The notes: generated by a model from the letters alone, not told the origin. 64,000 nucleotides of DNA from Trichomonas vaginalis G3 (GCF_026262505.1 NW_026529174.1:186001-250000); one strand, 5' to 3'. Shown: positions 29,385 through 40,896, counted from the stretch's first letter. Program-made: numbers and translations.

Positions 29385-31024
29385 ATGACGACTAACTATT
29401 TGATGCCAAACACTAAACCGATTAATGGAAATGTGTTTCATTCATTCGAAAAGATAAATGAAATATTCGCAAAGAATGATGGTAGAAGATATTATAGAGA
29501 ACTTGAAAGTTCATGCTATGACTCTGATGCTCCATATTTTGATGATAAACAAACTCATTTAAGAATTACAAATCCGGCTCATGATGTGAACCAATTAGGT
29601 GACACATATATTAAACGCAAAGTTAAAGCAACTCTAGTTTCAAATAAAGCTTTCACATGTGATGCCGCTTTTAAATGCATGCGTTTATTCGTTGGTTACA
29701 AATCATCAAATCAAAGCTTTAAACAATTAGAAGTAGAAACCGAAAGAGGTGATGCCGGTTATCTTCAGATGGATTGCGCCGTGAATCTTTCGCATTTGCA
29801 ACATATAAACCAAAATCAGAAAGGAAAGTTAAAAAGTTTGTTCATTCGTTATATAATAATGTTCAAAAATATGATAACTCAGTATGTGGTAAATATATTG
29901 ACCCTTCAGAAGTTTTCAAGAACGCAAATGAAGAAGTTGATATCACTTTTGATATGATTATTCCGGTAAATGATTTGTTAGCATTTCAGGCGTTCGATGA
30001 TTATCCTAAATCATTTGGTGAAATCATTCTTAAATATTATGTTTTCAGGGATACTTTAGTATTTTGTCAGGTTGACCCGTTAAGAGTTGCTGATTTACAA
30101 AATTACGTTTATGAAAAGATAACTGATGAAAATTATGAAAAGATTATGAATCATGTTTATAAATATGATCGCAAATTCCAACAAATCGGACTTCCTGCCA
30201 AATTAATTACAAGCTTAGCCGCTACAACTGCTGACGCAATAGTTGATAACGTTATTATTTCATGCACAAAGATGGCAGTTTTAGAGGATAAATGCATTAC
30301 ACCAGGATACGGTTTAATTGAAGAATCAGTTAAAGCAATACCACGTTTATTCAGTAAGGAAGATCCATTCATGATTCCAGCTCAACATATTGACGTTCGT
30401 TCACTAAATGGAGGTTGCATCACTCCTGAAGGTATTAGCTCAGATTTCTCATACGCTCTTCATAATGTTACAGATGTTGTGTTAGCATTTCCGAAGAATG
30501 CAATGCAAAGAACAGTTTTAGAAAATCCAATGCTTCGAGGTCTTCAGGTCACTATAGATTCCAGAAACTTCCCCGATCAAGCGATGACCACAGTGGGCGA
30601 CATATTCTTTACACGTATGCTTCAAGCTTCTGATTTAGATGGAGTGAATGAATGCACAGAAGAATATGAGGACTCATTAACTAGACCACTTAATGATGAT
30701 AATGGCGTGCCATTAGCTAGAACATGGAAAGACCAAACTTCATTCTTATGCACTATTCCAGTTCAACGTGATGGAGCGGGTATATTCTTTGATGGATTAG
30801 AAACTTTCAATTCACAAGTTACAGTACAAGTGAAAGCTTATCCAATCATTCAGGGTGAAAATGACACTTACTGTTCAAAGGTGACAAATCCTCCTCAGGT
30901 TTGGTTTACTAGGACTACGTATTGGACATGGACACCGGACGAAGGTTTGAAATATCATCCAACAGGTACACCACCGCAGTATAGAAGTTCATATGATGAA
31001 ATATTGATGAATAGAAATGTTTAA
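29385..31024 (+). CDS. Maverick 2 major capsid protein, frameshifted
   Basis: About 546 residues in total. The first frame stops at 29957. The rest is in another frame, because one C is missing in GCGCCG at about 29779 (Maverick 3 has GCGCCCG at the same place and reads through). Beta-rich, with segments that parallel the Maverick 1 capsid protein (see 14072-15682). The C-terminal jelly-roll region includes FLCTIPVQRDGAGIFFDGLE. Tail TRTTYWTWTPDEGLKYHP. Capsid assignment comes from length, position before the ATPase and parallels with Maverick 1. Confidence 0.75.
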
Positions 31025-31048
31025 AATTATAAATTTATTTTTGATTAA

Positions 31049-31875
31049 ATGGATTTAAATTCATCCACCCCTTATGAAGAATTAGCGGGAGTATATAATA
31101 CATACATAGATGATATGATTAATGAAGCATTGAGTGATAATAGAAATGCTCTAGCTAAGGAAAAATTAATGAAAATTTCATATTCTGAATGTTACTTAAA
31201 TTCAATCACTGCAGCAATTGGTAAACAAAATAAAGGTAAAACATTAACGATATTAAAACAAATTATCATTATTGCTAACACTTCCCCCCATTCACATGTG
31301 TTAATTTATATCAACCGTTCAGGTTCACCTTCAGATGATACATTTGAATCTTTAAAGCATTTAATCAAAATTCCAATTATTTATTTATCACAAGAAGAAG
31401 CAGAAGATTATTTAAAAAACTTTTTAATGTATAAAGAATTATATAATGCAATCAAGAAGCAAGGATTAAGGATAAAATTATTGATAAACAACGGGATGAA
31501 TTATTTGAAACACTTTCTATTTCAAATTTTGATAGAGAATTTTTGCATTCACTCATTTTTCTAGATGATGCAGTGAAATCAAAACTAATAACAAACGAGA
31601 AATCATATTTTAATCAGTTATTAACTCAATGTCGACACATTCAGTGTTCATTCTTTATGGCTGTTCAATACTTCAAAGCATTAAGCACAAACATTAAATC
31701 AAATCTATCAACACTTTTCATTTTCAGTGGGTTTAGTCGTCAACAGTTGAACGTTATGCTTTATCAAGTGAATTTACCAATGAGCATTAATGAACTTTAC
31801 ACACAATATCAGCAATTAGGTGAACATGGAAAAATAATAGTTGATTTAAATAAAGGAAGTGTTAAATTTGATTAA
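31049..31875 (+). CDS. FtsK/HerA-type packaging ATPase, frameshifted
   Basis: Walker A AAIGKQNKGKTLT near residue 60; Walker B SLIFLDDAV near residue 170. The first frame ends at 31564. Maverick 3 has one more G at the equivalent of 31470 (TTAGAGG against TTAAGG) and stays in frame there, so this copy lost a base. The tail has QCSFFMAVQYFKALSTNIKS, matching the sensor region of A32-type ATPases. About 276 residues in all. Located 25 bases after the capsid gene, the usual order in Polintons. Confidence 0.8.
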
Positions 31876-31915
31876 CTTTTTATAATTAATTTTTATTTTT
31901 TATTTATAATTAAAC

Positions 31916-32815
31916 ATGACTGAAATGGCAAATCTTCTACAGGTTCCATTAAAACAAGGGACAAACAAAAAGGGTGCATATAATAGAACTATGAAAGTTC
32001 CTGATGGAATGAAAGAATTAGTTCATATTGTTGCTGGTCTTCAAAAAGATGTTAAACAAATGAGAAACGTTTTAACATTACCAGAAGCTCAAGCATATGC
32101 CAAACGTCATGGTCCAAATTGGGAAGCACACGAAGCAGACATTACGGGTCCAAATGGAAAACCTGATGGTATAAATGAAGTTTTCGTTACTGATGGTCAA
32201 GGTAATATTAAAGTCATAAATGGTTATAAATTAACTATATCTGATTATTCTAAACGTAAAGCATATAATGAATGTTATCCTATGCAATTTGATGAAAATG
32301 GAAAAGCTGTTAAACAATACATTGAAGAAGGTGAAAATGGTCCAATTAATTCATACCGTCATAATCCATATTCTTATTTCAATGAAGAATTAAATGCTAT
32401 TGAAGAGGGACCGGATGGATTACCACGATATTCTAACCAGTTTGATGGTCAATATGCAAATATTAGACCTGAAATTTCAGCTAAGAAATTCTTTAAAGTT
32501 GCTTTATTCGATCCAGTTTTCGCAAATGTTAAAGATGAACTTAAACACCAATTCCAACCAATTATAGTAGCAAGAATTGCATCAGGTGCTTTATCTCAAG
32601 CATTCAAAGATTTAATTAAGAAACCATTATATCAGCAACGTGGTTTAACTTATGATTTAGTTAAGGAATCAGATAAAAGAAAATTTGAGAAATCAGATGA
32701 TTATAAGAATGCAATTAATGAATATATTCGGTCTATTAATTTCGATGAAACAGCTAAAAATCAACTTCATGAACAAATACAGGGAATAATAGATTCAAAA
32801 GTTCCAGCAAAATAA
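31916..32815 (+). CDS. Maverick 2 virion-type protein, 299 aa
   Basis: Intact. The middle carries [20 protein letters not shown] followed by [18 protein letters not shown], a motif style I associate with structural proteins of Polinton-like viruses (a D.NGDG...G.....NGY...DY pattern). The helical C-terminus ([20 protein letters not shown]) may be an oligomerisation region. The start has a basic, Gln-rich segment. The role in the particle is inferred. Confidence 0.65.
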   Translation: MTEMANLLQVPLKQGTNKKGAYNRTMKVPDGMKELVHIVAGLQKDVKQMRNVLTLPEAQAYAKRHGPNWEAHEADITGPNGKPDGINEVFVTDGQGNIKVINGYKLTISDYSKRKAYNECYPMQFDENGKAVKQYIEEGENGPINSYRHNPYSYFNEELNAIEEGPDGLPRYSNQFDGQYANIRPEISAKKFFKVALFDPVFANVKDELKHQFQPIIVARIASGALSQAFKDLIKKPLYQQRGLTYDLVKESDKRKFEKSDDYKNAINEYIRSINFDETAKNQLHEQIQGIIDSKVPAK

Positions 32816-32847
32816 AAGTTTAAATATATTTTTTTATTCGAATATAA

Positions 32848-33514
32848 ATGAGAAGACGTTTCACTAGTCAAAAGAACACTAACGCAAAAGCAGAGATTAC
32901 GGTTGGTTATAACGTAAATGATGATAAATCACGAATTATTCAAAATGTTAAAGTTAATGTTAGCCCTGAATTAACAAGGTCAGCAACTCAACCAAATTTA
33001 TTAACTCGTGACTTACCGAAAAAGGAGGAGGAGCAAAATAAAGAAGATGGAGACCCAACCATTTTATCTGAACCCGGTAAAGAACCTGTTGAAATTCCCA
33101 CTTATCCAACATACCCCCCGCCTCTTTCATCAAACATCGAGAACCCATATAAAATAGACATTAATTCTGAATTAATGAAAATTTACCGTGATATAATAAT
33201 TAATTTATGATTCAATAATAAATTTAATTGATCAATCCGGTTTAATTATTTTACCTTATGAATCATTAATTCACATTATCGCCATTCTTTGTGATGTTCA
33301 AGATTCAGACGTTAAGATTCAATTTTTCATAGATGATGAGGTTTCATGCTGCGGAACAGTTGCAAAAATAAATCCTATAAAGGATATTAGCACAATTAAG
33401 ATATTAAAGAACGGAACAACAACTGAACTTCATTTAACATATAATGATATTTATAATAAAATAGTTGATGAATATAAAATATCACTTGAAAAATTCTTTG
33501 TTAAGGCTATTTAA
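32848..33514 (+). CDS. Conserved Maverick core protein with CCG motif, frameshifted
   Basis: Counterpart of 13162-13740 in Maverick 1. The first frame (120 residues) has a basic start MRRRFTSQKN and a Pro-rich linker (PVEIPTYPTYPPPL). After a 1-base shift near 33205-33210, an open frame continues to 33514 with LIILPYESLIHIIAILCDV, then DDEVSCCGTVAKINPIKD. Conserved in both lineages, so probably essential. Confidence 0.6.
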
Positions 33515-33530
33515 TATTCAAGCATTAACA

Positions 33531-33989
33531 TTATCGAATAATAATCCTTTGAATCATAATCAATAATAATTGACCTTCACCAGTTTCTATCGTTTGTTTT
33601 ATTTCTTTTTGTTCCCCACTATCCGGATCGGTCATTGTAATTGTTTTTGTTATAGTATCAGCTTTATCTTTAACTTCAATCTTTTTTCCATCGGGATATC
33701 TAAACCAAAATTCCAAAAATTCGATATTGTCAATCTGTTCATATTTTAATCTATCAATTACATTTTTAATACCATCTGAAAATCTTATGAAATGGTCATT
33801 ATATGGGTTTGATTGAACTAAATTTGAATGAAGTGAAATATAACCTGTTGATGAATATGACATTGACTCATATTTTCTGAAAACACTAAAATTTATAACA
33901 TGAATGAATTTCTTATTCGTTGAATTTATGAATTCTTGAGGTAATCTTATTCTAGTTTTATTTATCACTGGAAAATAACGCTTTACCAT
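33531..33989 (-). CDS. Maverick 2 hypothetical protein, 152 aa
   Basis: Start taken at ATG 33989 (MVKRYFPVINKTRIRLPQEF); the frame is open 11 codons further but overlaps the divergent gene. Contains SYSSTGYISLHSNLVQSNPY and a Lys/Asp-rich tail. Short beta-rich proteins with this kind of N-terminus may be minor capsid proteins; unproven. Divergent with the gene at 34009. Confidence 0.55.
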   Translation of the reverse strand: MVKRYFPVINKTRIRLPQEFINSTNKKFIHVINFSVFRKYESMSYSSTGYISLHSNLVQSNPYNDHFIRFSDGIKNVIDRLKYEQIDNIEFLEFWFRYPDGKKIEVKDKADTITKTITMTDPDSGEQKEIKQTIETGEGQLLLIMIQRIIIR

Positions 33990-34008
33990 ATTTTTATTCG
34001 TAATAAAA

Positions 34009-34718
34009 ATGTCAATTATCAATATTATTTCGAATAATAACTGTGAATTAAATTTAACAGTTAGCGGAATTTATAATGTTACTCTCGTTTCTGTGAGTGG
34101 TAAATTTAATCCCATTCTTTTAGACCCTTCAGATTATATATCATTTATTAAAGATGACCTTGAAAAAAGTATGATATGTATATAAATAATGTGATAGCGA
34201 AATGGGATATTAACATGATTTTAAGTTATTTAAATGAATCATTTATCGTATGGTATGAAGAAAATTTTAAATCAAAACCTGATAAACTTTTTGAACTTGA
34301 TGAAATAAATAACCTTATTAAATTCCCGCTGAAAATTAAATTTTGTACTCCTCATCTTCGTTCATTGTTGGGAATATTAAATTTTGAAAAAGATGTTGGG
34401 GATGTTTTGTATTCTGACACCGGTTCCAATTTCATTTTAATCAAATGTGATAAAGTTAATACCCCAATGAGATTTTCACATCAAACATTAGACCCTAACT
34501 CTTACCCATCAATACAAAACATTTTATCCATCAACTTAAACACATTTTCTTTATCATATCCGTTTCAATTATCCGGGAATTCATTTATTCTTCATTCAAA
34601 AGATTTATCAAATATTAAATTTAGAATAACTGACCTATTTGATTGTGATTTAGAATTCATGAATGAAATATTATGGCAATTTCAAATAGAAAAAATAGCT
34701 GATGAGATAACAGATTAA
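34009..34718 (+). CDS. Maverick 2 hypothetical protein, about 236 aa, frameshifted
   Basis: A 58-codon frame from ATG 34009 ends at a stop near 34185. One more A in the A6 run at about 34163-34168 joins it to the frame ending at 34718. The product is beta-rich (LNLTVSGIYNVTLVSVSG), with a C-terminal part SYPFQLSGNSFILHSKDLSN. No family recognised; structural role likely from position. Confidence 0.5.
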
Positions 34719-34742
34719 ATATTTATTTTTAAATCATAATAA

Positions 34743-35807
34743 ATGATTAAACAACAGCAACCACAGCAACTTAAGGCACAAAACACCCAGGTCCTTCAGA
34801 CCATTACATACGCCATATATGCATATAATTCAAAGACGGCAGAACAAACGCAAAGGTTGAAATATGGAGATTTGGAGATAGTATTGAAAAATGAACATTT
34901 CGAATTCGTTTGCAAAGGTGGTGCAGTGATATCAAATATAAAAGAAATTTTATTTATGAATTCTAAAATTAAAGGAATAACGGATGATATAACATCAATT
35001 CCACCAGAAGAACAGAGATATTACGCATTAAATGCATTTCCTAAAGTTTTGAAGATTGGAAGATTTAATTTAAATGAGGAATTCATAGAAGGTTTCCTAA
35101 ATGACATAATGAAGAAGGTGGATAAGGAATATGTGGATAGTGAGTTAAATAAGAAGGCAAATTTGGTTTATGTTGATGAAAAAGATAATGAAATTAAAGA
35201 AAAGGTTGAATGGTATCATGAATGGACATTTGAGACTTTTAAAGTTAAAGCCGATACAGAATGGGTTTCAGGATGTTTAGACCTTAAAGCAGATAAAACT
35301 TATGTTGATGAAAATTATGCAAAGAGGTCGGAAGTAAATGATGTGATTACAAGCATGAAAAATGAAATACTTCAAACATTATATCCTGTTGGTTCTATTT
35401 ATACGTCAATGAACTCAACAAATCCAGAAACAGTTTTAGGTTTTGGTATGTGGAAGCAGATTGTAGATAAAGTCTTATACTGTGCTAGATATTCAAAGCA
35501 AACAGGAGGTTCGAAGAAAATTAAAGAAGCAAACCTTCCACCGCACACTCATACAGGAACGACAAACACAACAGGTAATCATTCACATTCAATAACAAAA
35601 AGAGGTTATACAAATCTTGCAGCGGGTTCGAATAGACAGGGAATGAATAGATCTGATATTTCAACTGACCCAGTAGATTCAAGCACAGGTATTTTCTGTG
35701 GAACCACAGGTAATCATTCACACACTTTCACAACAAATCCAACAGGCTCGGGTAAAGATTACATGCCACCATTTGTGACTGTATTCGCATGGTACCGCGT
35801 TCATTGA
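34743..35807 (+). CDS. Phage tail-fibre/collar-like attachment protein
   Basis: 354 residues, intact. The N-terminal 115 residues are an unknown anchor. Then coiled-coil fibre repeats of a phage kind follow: KKVDKEYVDSELNKKANLVY, then DLKADKTYVDENYAKRSEV. The C-terminus is a baseplate gp10/tail-collar type domain: YPVGSIYTSMNSTNPETVLG, FGMWKQI, GGSKKIKEANLPPHTHTG, two GNHSHS/T repeats, a Gly/Ser stretch and the ending YMPPFVTVFAWYRVH. In phages this fold trimerises with His-bound metal ions and touches the host surface. In a eukaryotic Maverick it implies a virion spike for host attachment. It is the last gene of the plus-strand block. Confidence 0.85.
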   Translation: MIKQQQPQQLKAQNTQVLQTITYAIYAYNSKTAEQTQRLKYGDLEIVLKNEHFEFVCKGGAVISNIKEILFMNSKIKGITDDITSIPPEEQRYYALNAFPKVLKIGRFNLNEEFIEGFLNDIMKKVDKEYVDSELNKKANLVYVDEKDNEIKEKVEWYHEWTFETFKVKADTEWVSGCLDLKADKTYVDENYAKRSEVNDVITSMKNEILQTLYPVGSIYTSMNSTNPETVLGFGMWKQIVDKVLYCARYSKQTGGSKKIKEANLPPHTHTGTTNTTGNHSHSITKRGYTNLAAGSNRQGMNRSDISTDPVDSSTGIFCGTTGNHSHTFTTNPTGSGKDYMPPFVTVFAWYRVH

Positions 35808-35960
35808 ATGTGCTTGAGCCCAGACCTTTGGGTCAAGGCTTACCGAATGAACTAAATATATTTTATGTCTGTAATTAATTAGGTAATGAAGTAATGGATG
35901 AACTGCAGAAATATATGTTTACGTTAATGGTTTCAGGTTATTCAATAATTAATTATTTTT
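35808..35960. other. Gap between fibre gene and element X
   Basis: Short non-coding segment after the fibre gene; TGAGCCCAGACCTTTGGGTCA forms a weak hairpin just after the stop and may be a terminator. Confidence 0.35.
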
Positions 35961-36501
35961 GAAGAACTGAAGGTGCTACTATTCATGTGATTTTATCCCA
36001 AGCATATGGGGATTCTAAATTTTTGTCCCTATCGTTATCCCAATTGAATTTTTTTTGGAATTTAAAATTTTTTTTCTGCATGTAAACTTAAATTTTAATT
36101 TTTACCACTAAAATGCAATATTTCAACAAATTAATGAGTAATAATATTTTAATTTATAATAATTATTATAAATCTCCTCAATTTAATGTAATTATTGTAT
36201 TAATTTTTGTTGAAAATATAAAATCTTCAAGTAAATGATGTGAATTTAATATTTTTAGAATGTTGTTTAATTGTACTATATTATGCATGTAAAATTTTGT
36301 TACAATACATTTTATATGGGATCCCCATTGCCCAATTGAGAGAAAATTGAGAGGTGGGATTGGGCTAGCCCAATTCAAAATATCCCAGGTGGAAATAAAA
36401 AAATTAACAATTCAACATAAAAAAGCATCTTAAATAATAATGATAAAAAATTTTGTATGAATTTCAATCAAATTTGTTTTTATTCAACTTAAGAAATCAC
36501 T

Positions 36502-36506
36502 TCATT
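36502..36506 (+). promoter_or_regulatory. Inr TCATT of the hAT transposase
   Basis: TCATT with its A four bases before the ATG at 36508, matching the host initiator consensus and very short leader. Confidence 0.5.
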
Positions 36507-36507
36507 A

Positions 36508-38498
36508 ATGAAAGAAGTCGGGTTCACAACATATCCCGATCTTGAAACGAAACAACATGTTTACATGCGATATAAACATGAAGGTAGTCCCAAGTGGTAT
36601 GTAAAATGCAATGAACTTGTGACACGATCTGATGGCGTAGTTTGCCGGTGTTCAATGCAAGAACAAAGGGAGGATCATTATAAAAACTGGCTTAAGACTC
36701 ATGTTCACACATGTCAGGCCGGAGAAGCATTATCGCAGCAACATTACTTGACTACTACAATAAAGGTAAACAGCCAAATGATCCAATGTTGGATTTATCG
36801 AATGTATACGATGAAATGACCATTTTTACCGGTAAGTTCAACCTTGCCTTAGACACATTTGCATCCCCAGAATTCACGCATGTTGCAAAGATTTTCATTA
36901 TGTTCACAATATATCAAATGATGAACAAATACAAACAACTTCAGTCAGCTAATATCAATCCGGAAAAACTTGCTGACAAATTATATAAGCCTATTACACG
37001 TGATGAGATCCGAAATAGAATGATTGCTATTGCTAACAGCATACACCTTGCTAAAGTTCTCGAATTCGCCAAAAAAGCATACACTTGTGTCGCCATCGAT
37101 GAAGGCAAGACACATGATTACCACAATCTTGATTTTGTCTTAACAAATCCGTTGGAGCAAATGAAGCCATACCCAGTAGAGGCGATAGATATGAAGGATG
37201 GCCAGACAAGTCAGGATTATAAATCCGCAATAACAGCAGGATTTAACAGAATTGACATTAGGAAAGTCAAGATAGGTAGTGTGGTAGTTGACGGAGGACC
37301 AGCACAGTTAAAATGCTTCAAAGATACTTGGAATGATTCATTCTATCATGACAGAGATCCAAAATACTACAAGATATTGCTTATTCCCTGTTTGTGTCAC
37401 AGAATCCACAACAGCTATCAATATATTGCTGGCAAGAACAACCAGTTACAAAGTTTAGTAAAGGATGTGCACAGAATTGCAGAACTTTGTCGCATTCATG
37501 CTGACGATATAGGTGCACAATGTCCACAGCATGTATCCACCAGATGGATATATGACTATAATATATGTGTCTTTATTCTTAAGTACGAAAACAAAATCAA
37601 GCAATATATAAATGTAGATCACGATAAAATCGTACAATTGAAAGATTGTTTAGCTGTTCTTAAAAAGCTAATCTTAGTATTCGAATCGGATAAGGCATTG
37701 TTGGCAAATTGTTACATTTGGCTTCGTAAAGCCATATCAGCTCTCAATCTTTTGACATCCAATTTGCATAATGCATTCGGATCCATCTTGGCATCTTCAT
37801 TGGATAGCTATACCTTGGACTCTGACTTTGGTGGGCTATGGTGTTTGGCATTCTCTCTCACGCCGAGAGGAAGGTTCTACTTCCATAGAAAGTTTGTTAA
37901 AAACGAAGAAGTAGAAGATTTGGCCGATCCCTTGAGTTCCTTTCAAAGTGAGCATATTCCTGATAAAGATCCGGCAGAAGATTTACAGGACATTTACATG
38001 GATTCTATTTTTGAGGAAGGTAACACAAACGCTGTAATTGATGTAACAGATGAAGGCACATTTCGTAGAATTGTCGAATCTGATGATCAACTTAGGCTTA
38101 CATTGCAAGATGTACGCGAGGATAATCATCAGACTGCCGAAAATGATCTAACAGCAGCTAAAGATTACCTCAAGCGCATTTTGGTTCAATTCCGATTGAA
38201 CGAAAGACAAAAAACGCTTGTACTCTCGTTATATAATACGTTCATCAATAAGGAATCAGACATCTTTGAGAACGATCTGATGGACGAGGCACAAAATTAT
38301 GCTTGGGAAGAGATCTCGCATAGAATTGGAGAAAAATCCATCCTTGCGGAAATAGCATTACGCTTGTTATGTTCATCTCCTTCGGAGGCAACATGTGAAC
38401 GTAATATCAAAGCACAAAGGTTAATTTTGAACGTTAGGCGGTTAAGATCCAAGAAAAACTTGTTAAATAGCCGTCATATCTTAATGGCAACTAAATGA
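36508..38498 (+). CDS. hAT-family transposase, frameshifted near the zinc finger
   Basis: The first frame (36508-36819) holds a BED-like zinc finger (WYVKCNE ... CRCS ... HYKNWLKTHVHTC). The second frame takes over near 36711-36725 and runs to 38498; together they give about 660 residues. The catalytic region includes VAIDEGKTHDYHNL, VVVDGGPAQLKCF and PCLCHRIHNSY. The C-terminal dimerisation domain (AEIALRLLCSSPSEATCERN) is diagnostic of hATs. The enzyme moves the element by cut-and-paste. The frame break makes this copy probably inactive unless it is a sequence error. Confidence 0.85.
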
Positions 38499-38769
38499 AA
38501 TAAACATTTTGTTATTATTTATTTTTCAATATTAAATAGCCATTTTCTTCACAAATATTTCAATGTGTTTTTACAACAATTTAACATTCAATAATTTATA
38601 ATGAATCGTTCTCTTTCATTAAACATTAATTAAAACCTCCGGTCATGAATATTTTTTTTGTTATTATTATTTTGTAATTTAAAATCTAATAATATATAAG
38701 AGTAATATTTATTATTTTATATTTTAATTCGTTATGATAATCTTTATATTTACAATTTATAAAGCACCG

Positions 38770-38850
38770 ATCCACAGATAATATAGTTCAGTGGTAAGAG
38801 TCATAGTATAAGCCTTAAGTTCCCCAGTTCGACCCCAGGGCCTTTTCGTT
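38770..38850 (+). tRNA. tRNA-like remnant (A box and B box)
   Basis: TATAGTTCAGTGGTAAGAG fits a polymerase III A box/D-arm, and CCCCAGTTCGACCCCAGG fits a B box/T-arm about 40 bases later. The T-arm stem no longer pairs properly and an acceptor stem is not clear, so this is a decayed tRNA or tRNA-derived SINE piece, not a working gene. Confidence 0.35.
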
Positions 38851-38898
38851 TTTTTCTTTTTAGATTTTTTTTTCTGAAGTTTATTTTTAAGGTTCTCG

Positions 38899-38994
38899 CT
38901 GGCGACCCCCCGTTCACCAAAAAAATTTTCGATTTTTGCTGGCGACCCCCCTTCGCTCGATATTTTTTTTGTGAACGGGTGGGGGGTCGCCAGC
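38899..38994. repeat. GC-rich palindrome CTGGCGACCCCCC
   Basis: CTGGCGACCCCCCGTTCAC at the left pairs with GTGAACGGGTGGGGGGTCGC (then CAG) at the right with a 4-base bulge. A second CTGGCGACCCCCC lies in the loop. Confidence 0.85.
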
Positions 38995-39221
38995 AAAAAA
39001 AAGATGTCAAAATTTATCCCAAAAATTTTAAAAAAATCGAAGAAAGTGCATCCCAGGGATTATAAAATTTAAGTTTTCACATCTCTAGTGCTACCATGTT
39101 ACCATGTGCTACCAGGTTAATGAACTTCTCTGAAAAATGATGACAACATGACATTTTGACAACAGTCCTGGAAATGATTTGTCATGACTTCATCGTAATG
39201 AGTGTAAATCAGACAAAAATA

Positions 39222-39392
39222 TATTTTAGGTGAAGAGGTGAGATTTCACCTCCTTTTTCACCTGTTTTCTCACCCTCACCGCTTAGCGGCTCAGATTGCT
39301 TTTGCTTTCTCGTGAATTTTCATGAATTTCCTTAAGATAGAAAAAATAAAGTTAGTTTTATTTTTATTTATTTTTTATTTTGTATAAAAGAT
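39222..39392 (+). promoter_or_regulatory. Dyad and AAAGTTAG leader, copy 3
   Basis: TTAGGTGAAGAGGTGAGATT followed by TCACCTCC...CACCTG resembles the dyads at 5884 and 40371. The leader AAAATAAAGTTAGTTTTATT, then TTTTGTATAAAAGAT, ends at the ATG 39393 and matches 4871-4930 closely. Confidence 0.5.
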
Positions 39393-40354
39393 ATGATTTC
39401 AACAATCGGCACAACAACAATTCAAGCCACGAACGGCGGGACTCTGTCCACAACTACAGCACCAAACTCGCTAGTCATGAATCCTACGTCAATGTTGGTA
39501 GAGATGAAAAGCTTTATTCCTTCTTCATATACTTTTGAGACAGAAATACAAAGAATTAAGCAAGAACTTTTAACAAGTAATTTAGACTGTAGTGCGAAAG
39601 ATGAAACAAATGAACAGTATCTTTATGACATGCAGGACATTATTGACCATTTACCCAAATTGCCTGAAATTCAGCAGCAAAAACTAACTATTCATGAATT
39701 CGATGAAATAGAAGTGAAACCAACTGACTCAGTAGAAATAAAGAAGTTCATACGTAAAGTAAACTATGAGTTTCTAGGATATCATTGCAACCATAAAGTT
39801 ATGGACAAAGATTGCGACATGGTATATAAGAACATCTCTGACATATATAAATCTGGGGAGTTTAAGACATACGACAACTTTGTTTCATTAGTTGCTGAAT
39901 GTGTATGGCAGATAAGAGATAAAGATAAAAGATGTAAAATATGGAATGGACAAATAAAACCAACAACTTTTGAGTTAAAGAAAACCATTGACGCCTTAGT
40001 TGTTCTAGCAGGTCAAATTTCAATGTATAACGCAAAAATCCGTAATGTTCAAAATGTAAAGCAGCAATAAGGAAATATAACTACTCCGTCAAAGAGATAG
40101 AACGTATGCGAAACGACTATGCTGACTTAAAGAAAGAAGTAGAGAAACCAGCAGAAGATAAAATGGACATGTTAGCATTTCTGAACAAAAACTATCCAAC
40201 AGCTGACGATTTCCTTCTATCTGACGTCAAGAAGAAGTATAAAGAAACTTTCGGCATTGTTAAAACTTTTGACATACTGACAGAAGAAATAGAAGCTATG
40301 AAATTGTTTAGAATTTCAAATATACATCGTACAATTCATGTAAAACGCTTATAA
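39393..40354 (+). CDS. Maverick accessory protein (two-copy family), frameshifted
   Basis: Close relative of 4931-5886. The first frame covers 225 codons to 40070. Compared with the other copy, 4 bases (GAAT type) are missing near 40040, and the remaining homologous stretch continues to 40354 in another frame. The break is at a different place from that of the Maverick 1 copy, so the two copies were damaged independently. N-terminus Thr-rich with a 6-codon insertion relative to its relative. Confidence 0.6.
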
Positions 40355-40551
40355 AATAACTGGGGTGAAAAATTAGGTGAGAAAACAGGTGAAATCTCAC
40401 CTCTTCACCTAAAATATATTTTTATTGAATTCAGCAACAAAATTCTGAGTAAAATAAAGTTAGTTTTATTTTTATTTTGTATGTAAAGACAGTAATGTCA
40501 TTTTGACCTGCTACAGCATATCTCATTGACAAAAGTCTTATACCAATAGTT
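40355..40551 (+). promoter_or_regulatory. Dyad, leader copy 4 and truncated gene start
   Basis: TTAGGTGAGAAAACAGGTGA with TCACCTCTTCACCTAA forms the recurring dyad. Leader AAAATAAAGTTAGTTTTATT then TTTTGTATGTAAAGACAGTA precedes ATG 40494, whose frame ends after three codons. The 5' end of the next gene therefore seems to be deleted. Confidence 0.45.
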
Positions 40552-40896
40552 TTGTTATGGTTAGACCCAGTTGTTGGATATAACTTCATAACTTATGGTT
40601 CATTCGATACGGAACGTTGCAGTGAAGGCTTACTTTACATCGTTCAGAAACCGAAGGACTTCAATACAAAGAGATATAAGATAGGAAGAACATATAATAT
40701 AACTCAAAGATATGACAGTACAGTCAATACAGTCAAGGTTGTGTTCGTTAATGATATGAGAGCTGCAGAAACAGAACTACTTGAAAAGTTTGAGAAAAGG
40801 TATGGTGCTCCCATGAAAGGTAAAGAAACGTTTGAAGTAGATGAGATAGATAAAGCTATAAAATTATTTGACGAAGTTGCTGAAAAATACATGTAA
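40552..40896 (+). pseudogene. T5orf172 (GIY-YIG-type) domain protein, 5'-truncated
   Basis: Open frame without a convincing ATG. The region GLLYIVQKPKDFNTKRYKIG, RTYNITQRYD, then AAETELLEKFEKRYG and KGKETFEV matches the T5orf172/MUG113 domain, a GIY-YIG relative often joined to KilA-N or Bro proteins in large DNA viruses. The expected N-terminal partner domain is missing, consistent with an internal deletion in element X. Confidence 0.65.

Larger units (their letters stand above)
35980..39086. mobile_element. hAT transposon inside element X
   Basis: Splits the left end of element X. Flanked by GGTGCTAC (35972-35979) and AGTGCTAC (39087-39094), an 8-bp duplication with one difference, as hATs make. 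The ends are loosely similar in inverted orientation (TATTCATGTGATTTT and TAGAGATGTGAAAAC). Contains one transposase gene, a tRNA-like remnant and a GC-rich palindrome. Confidence 0.75.
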
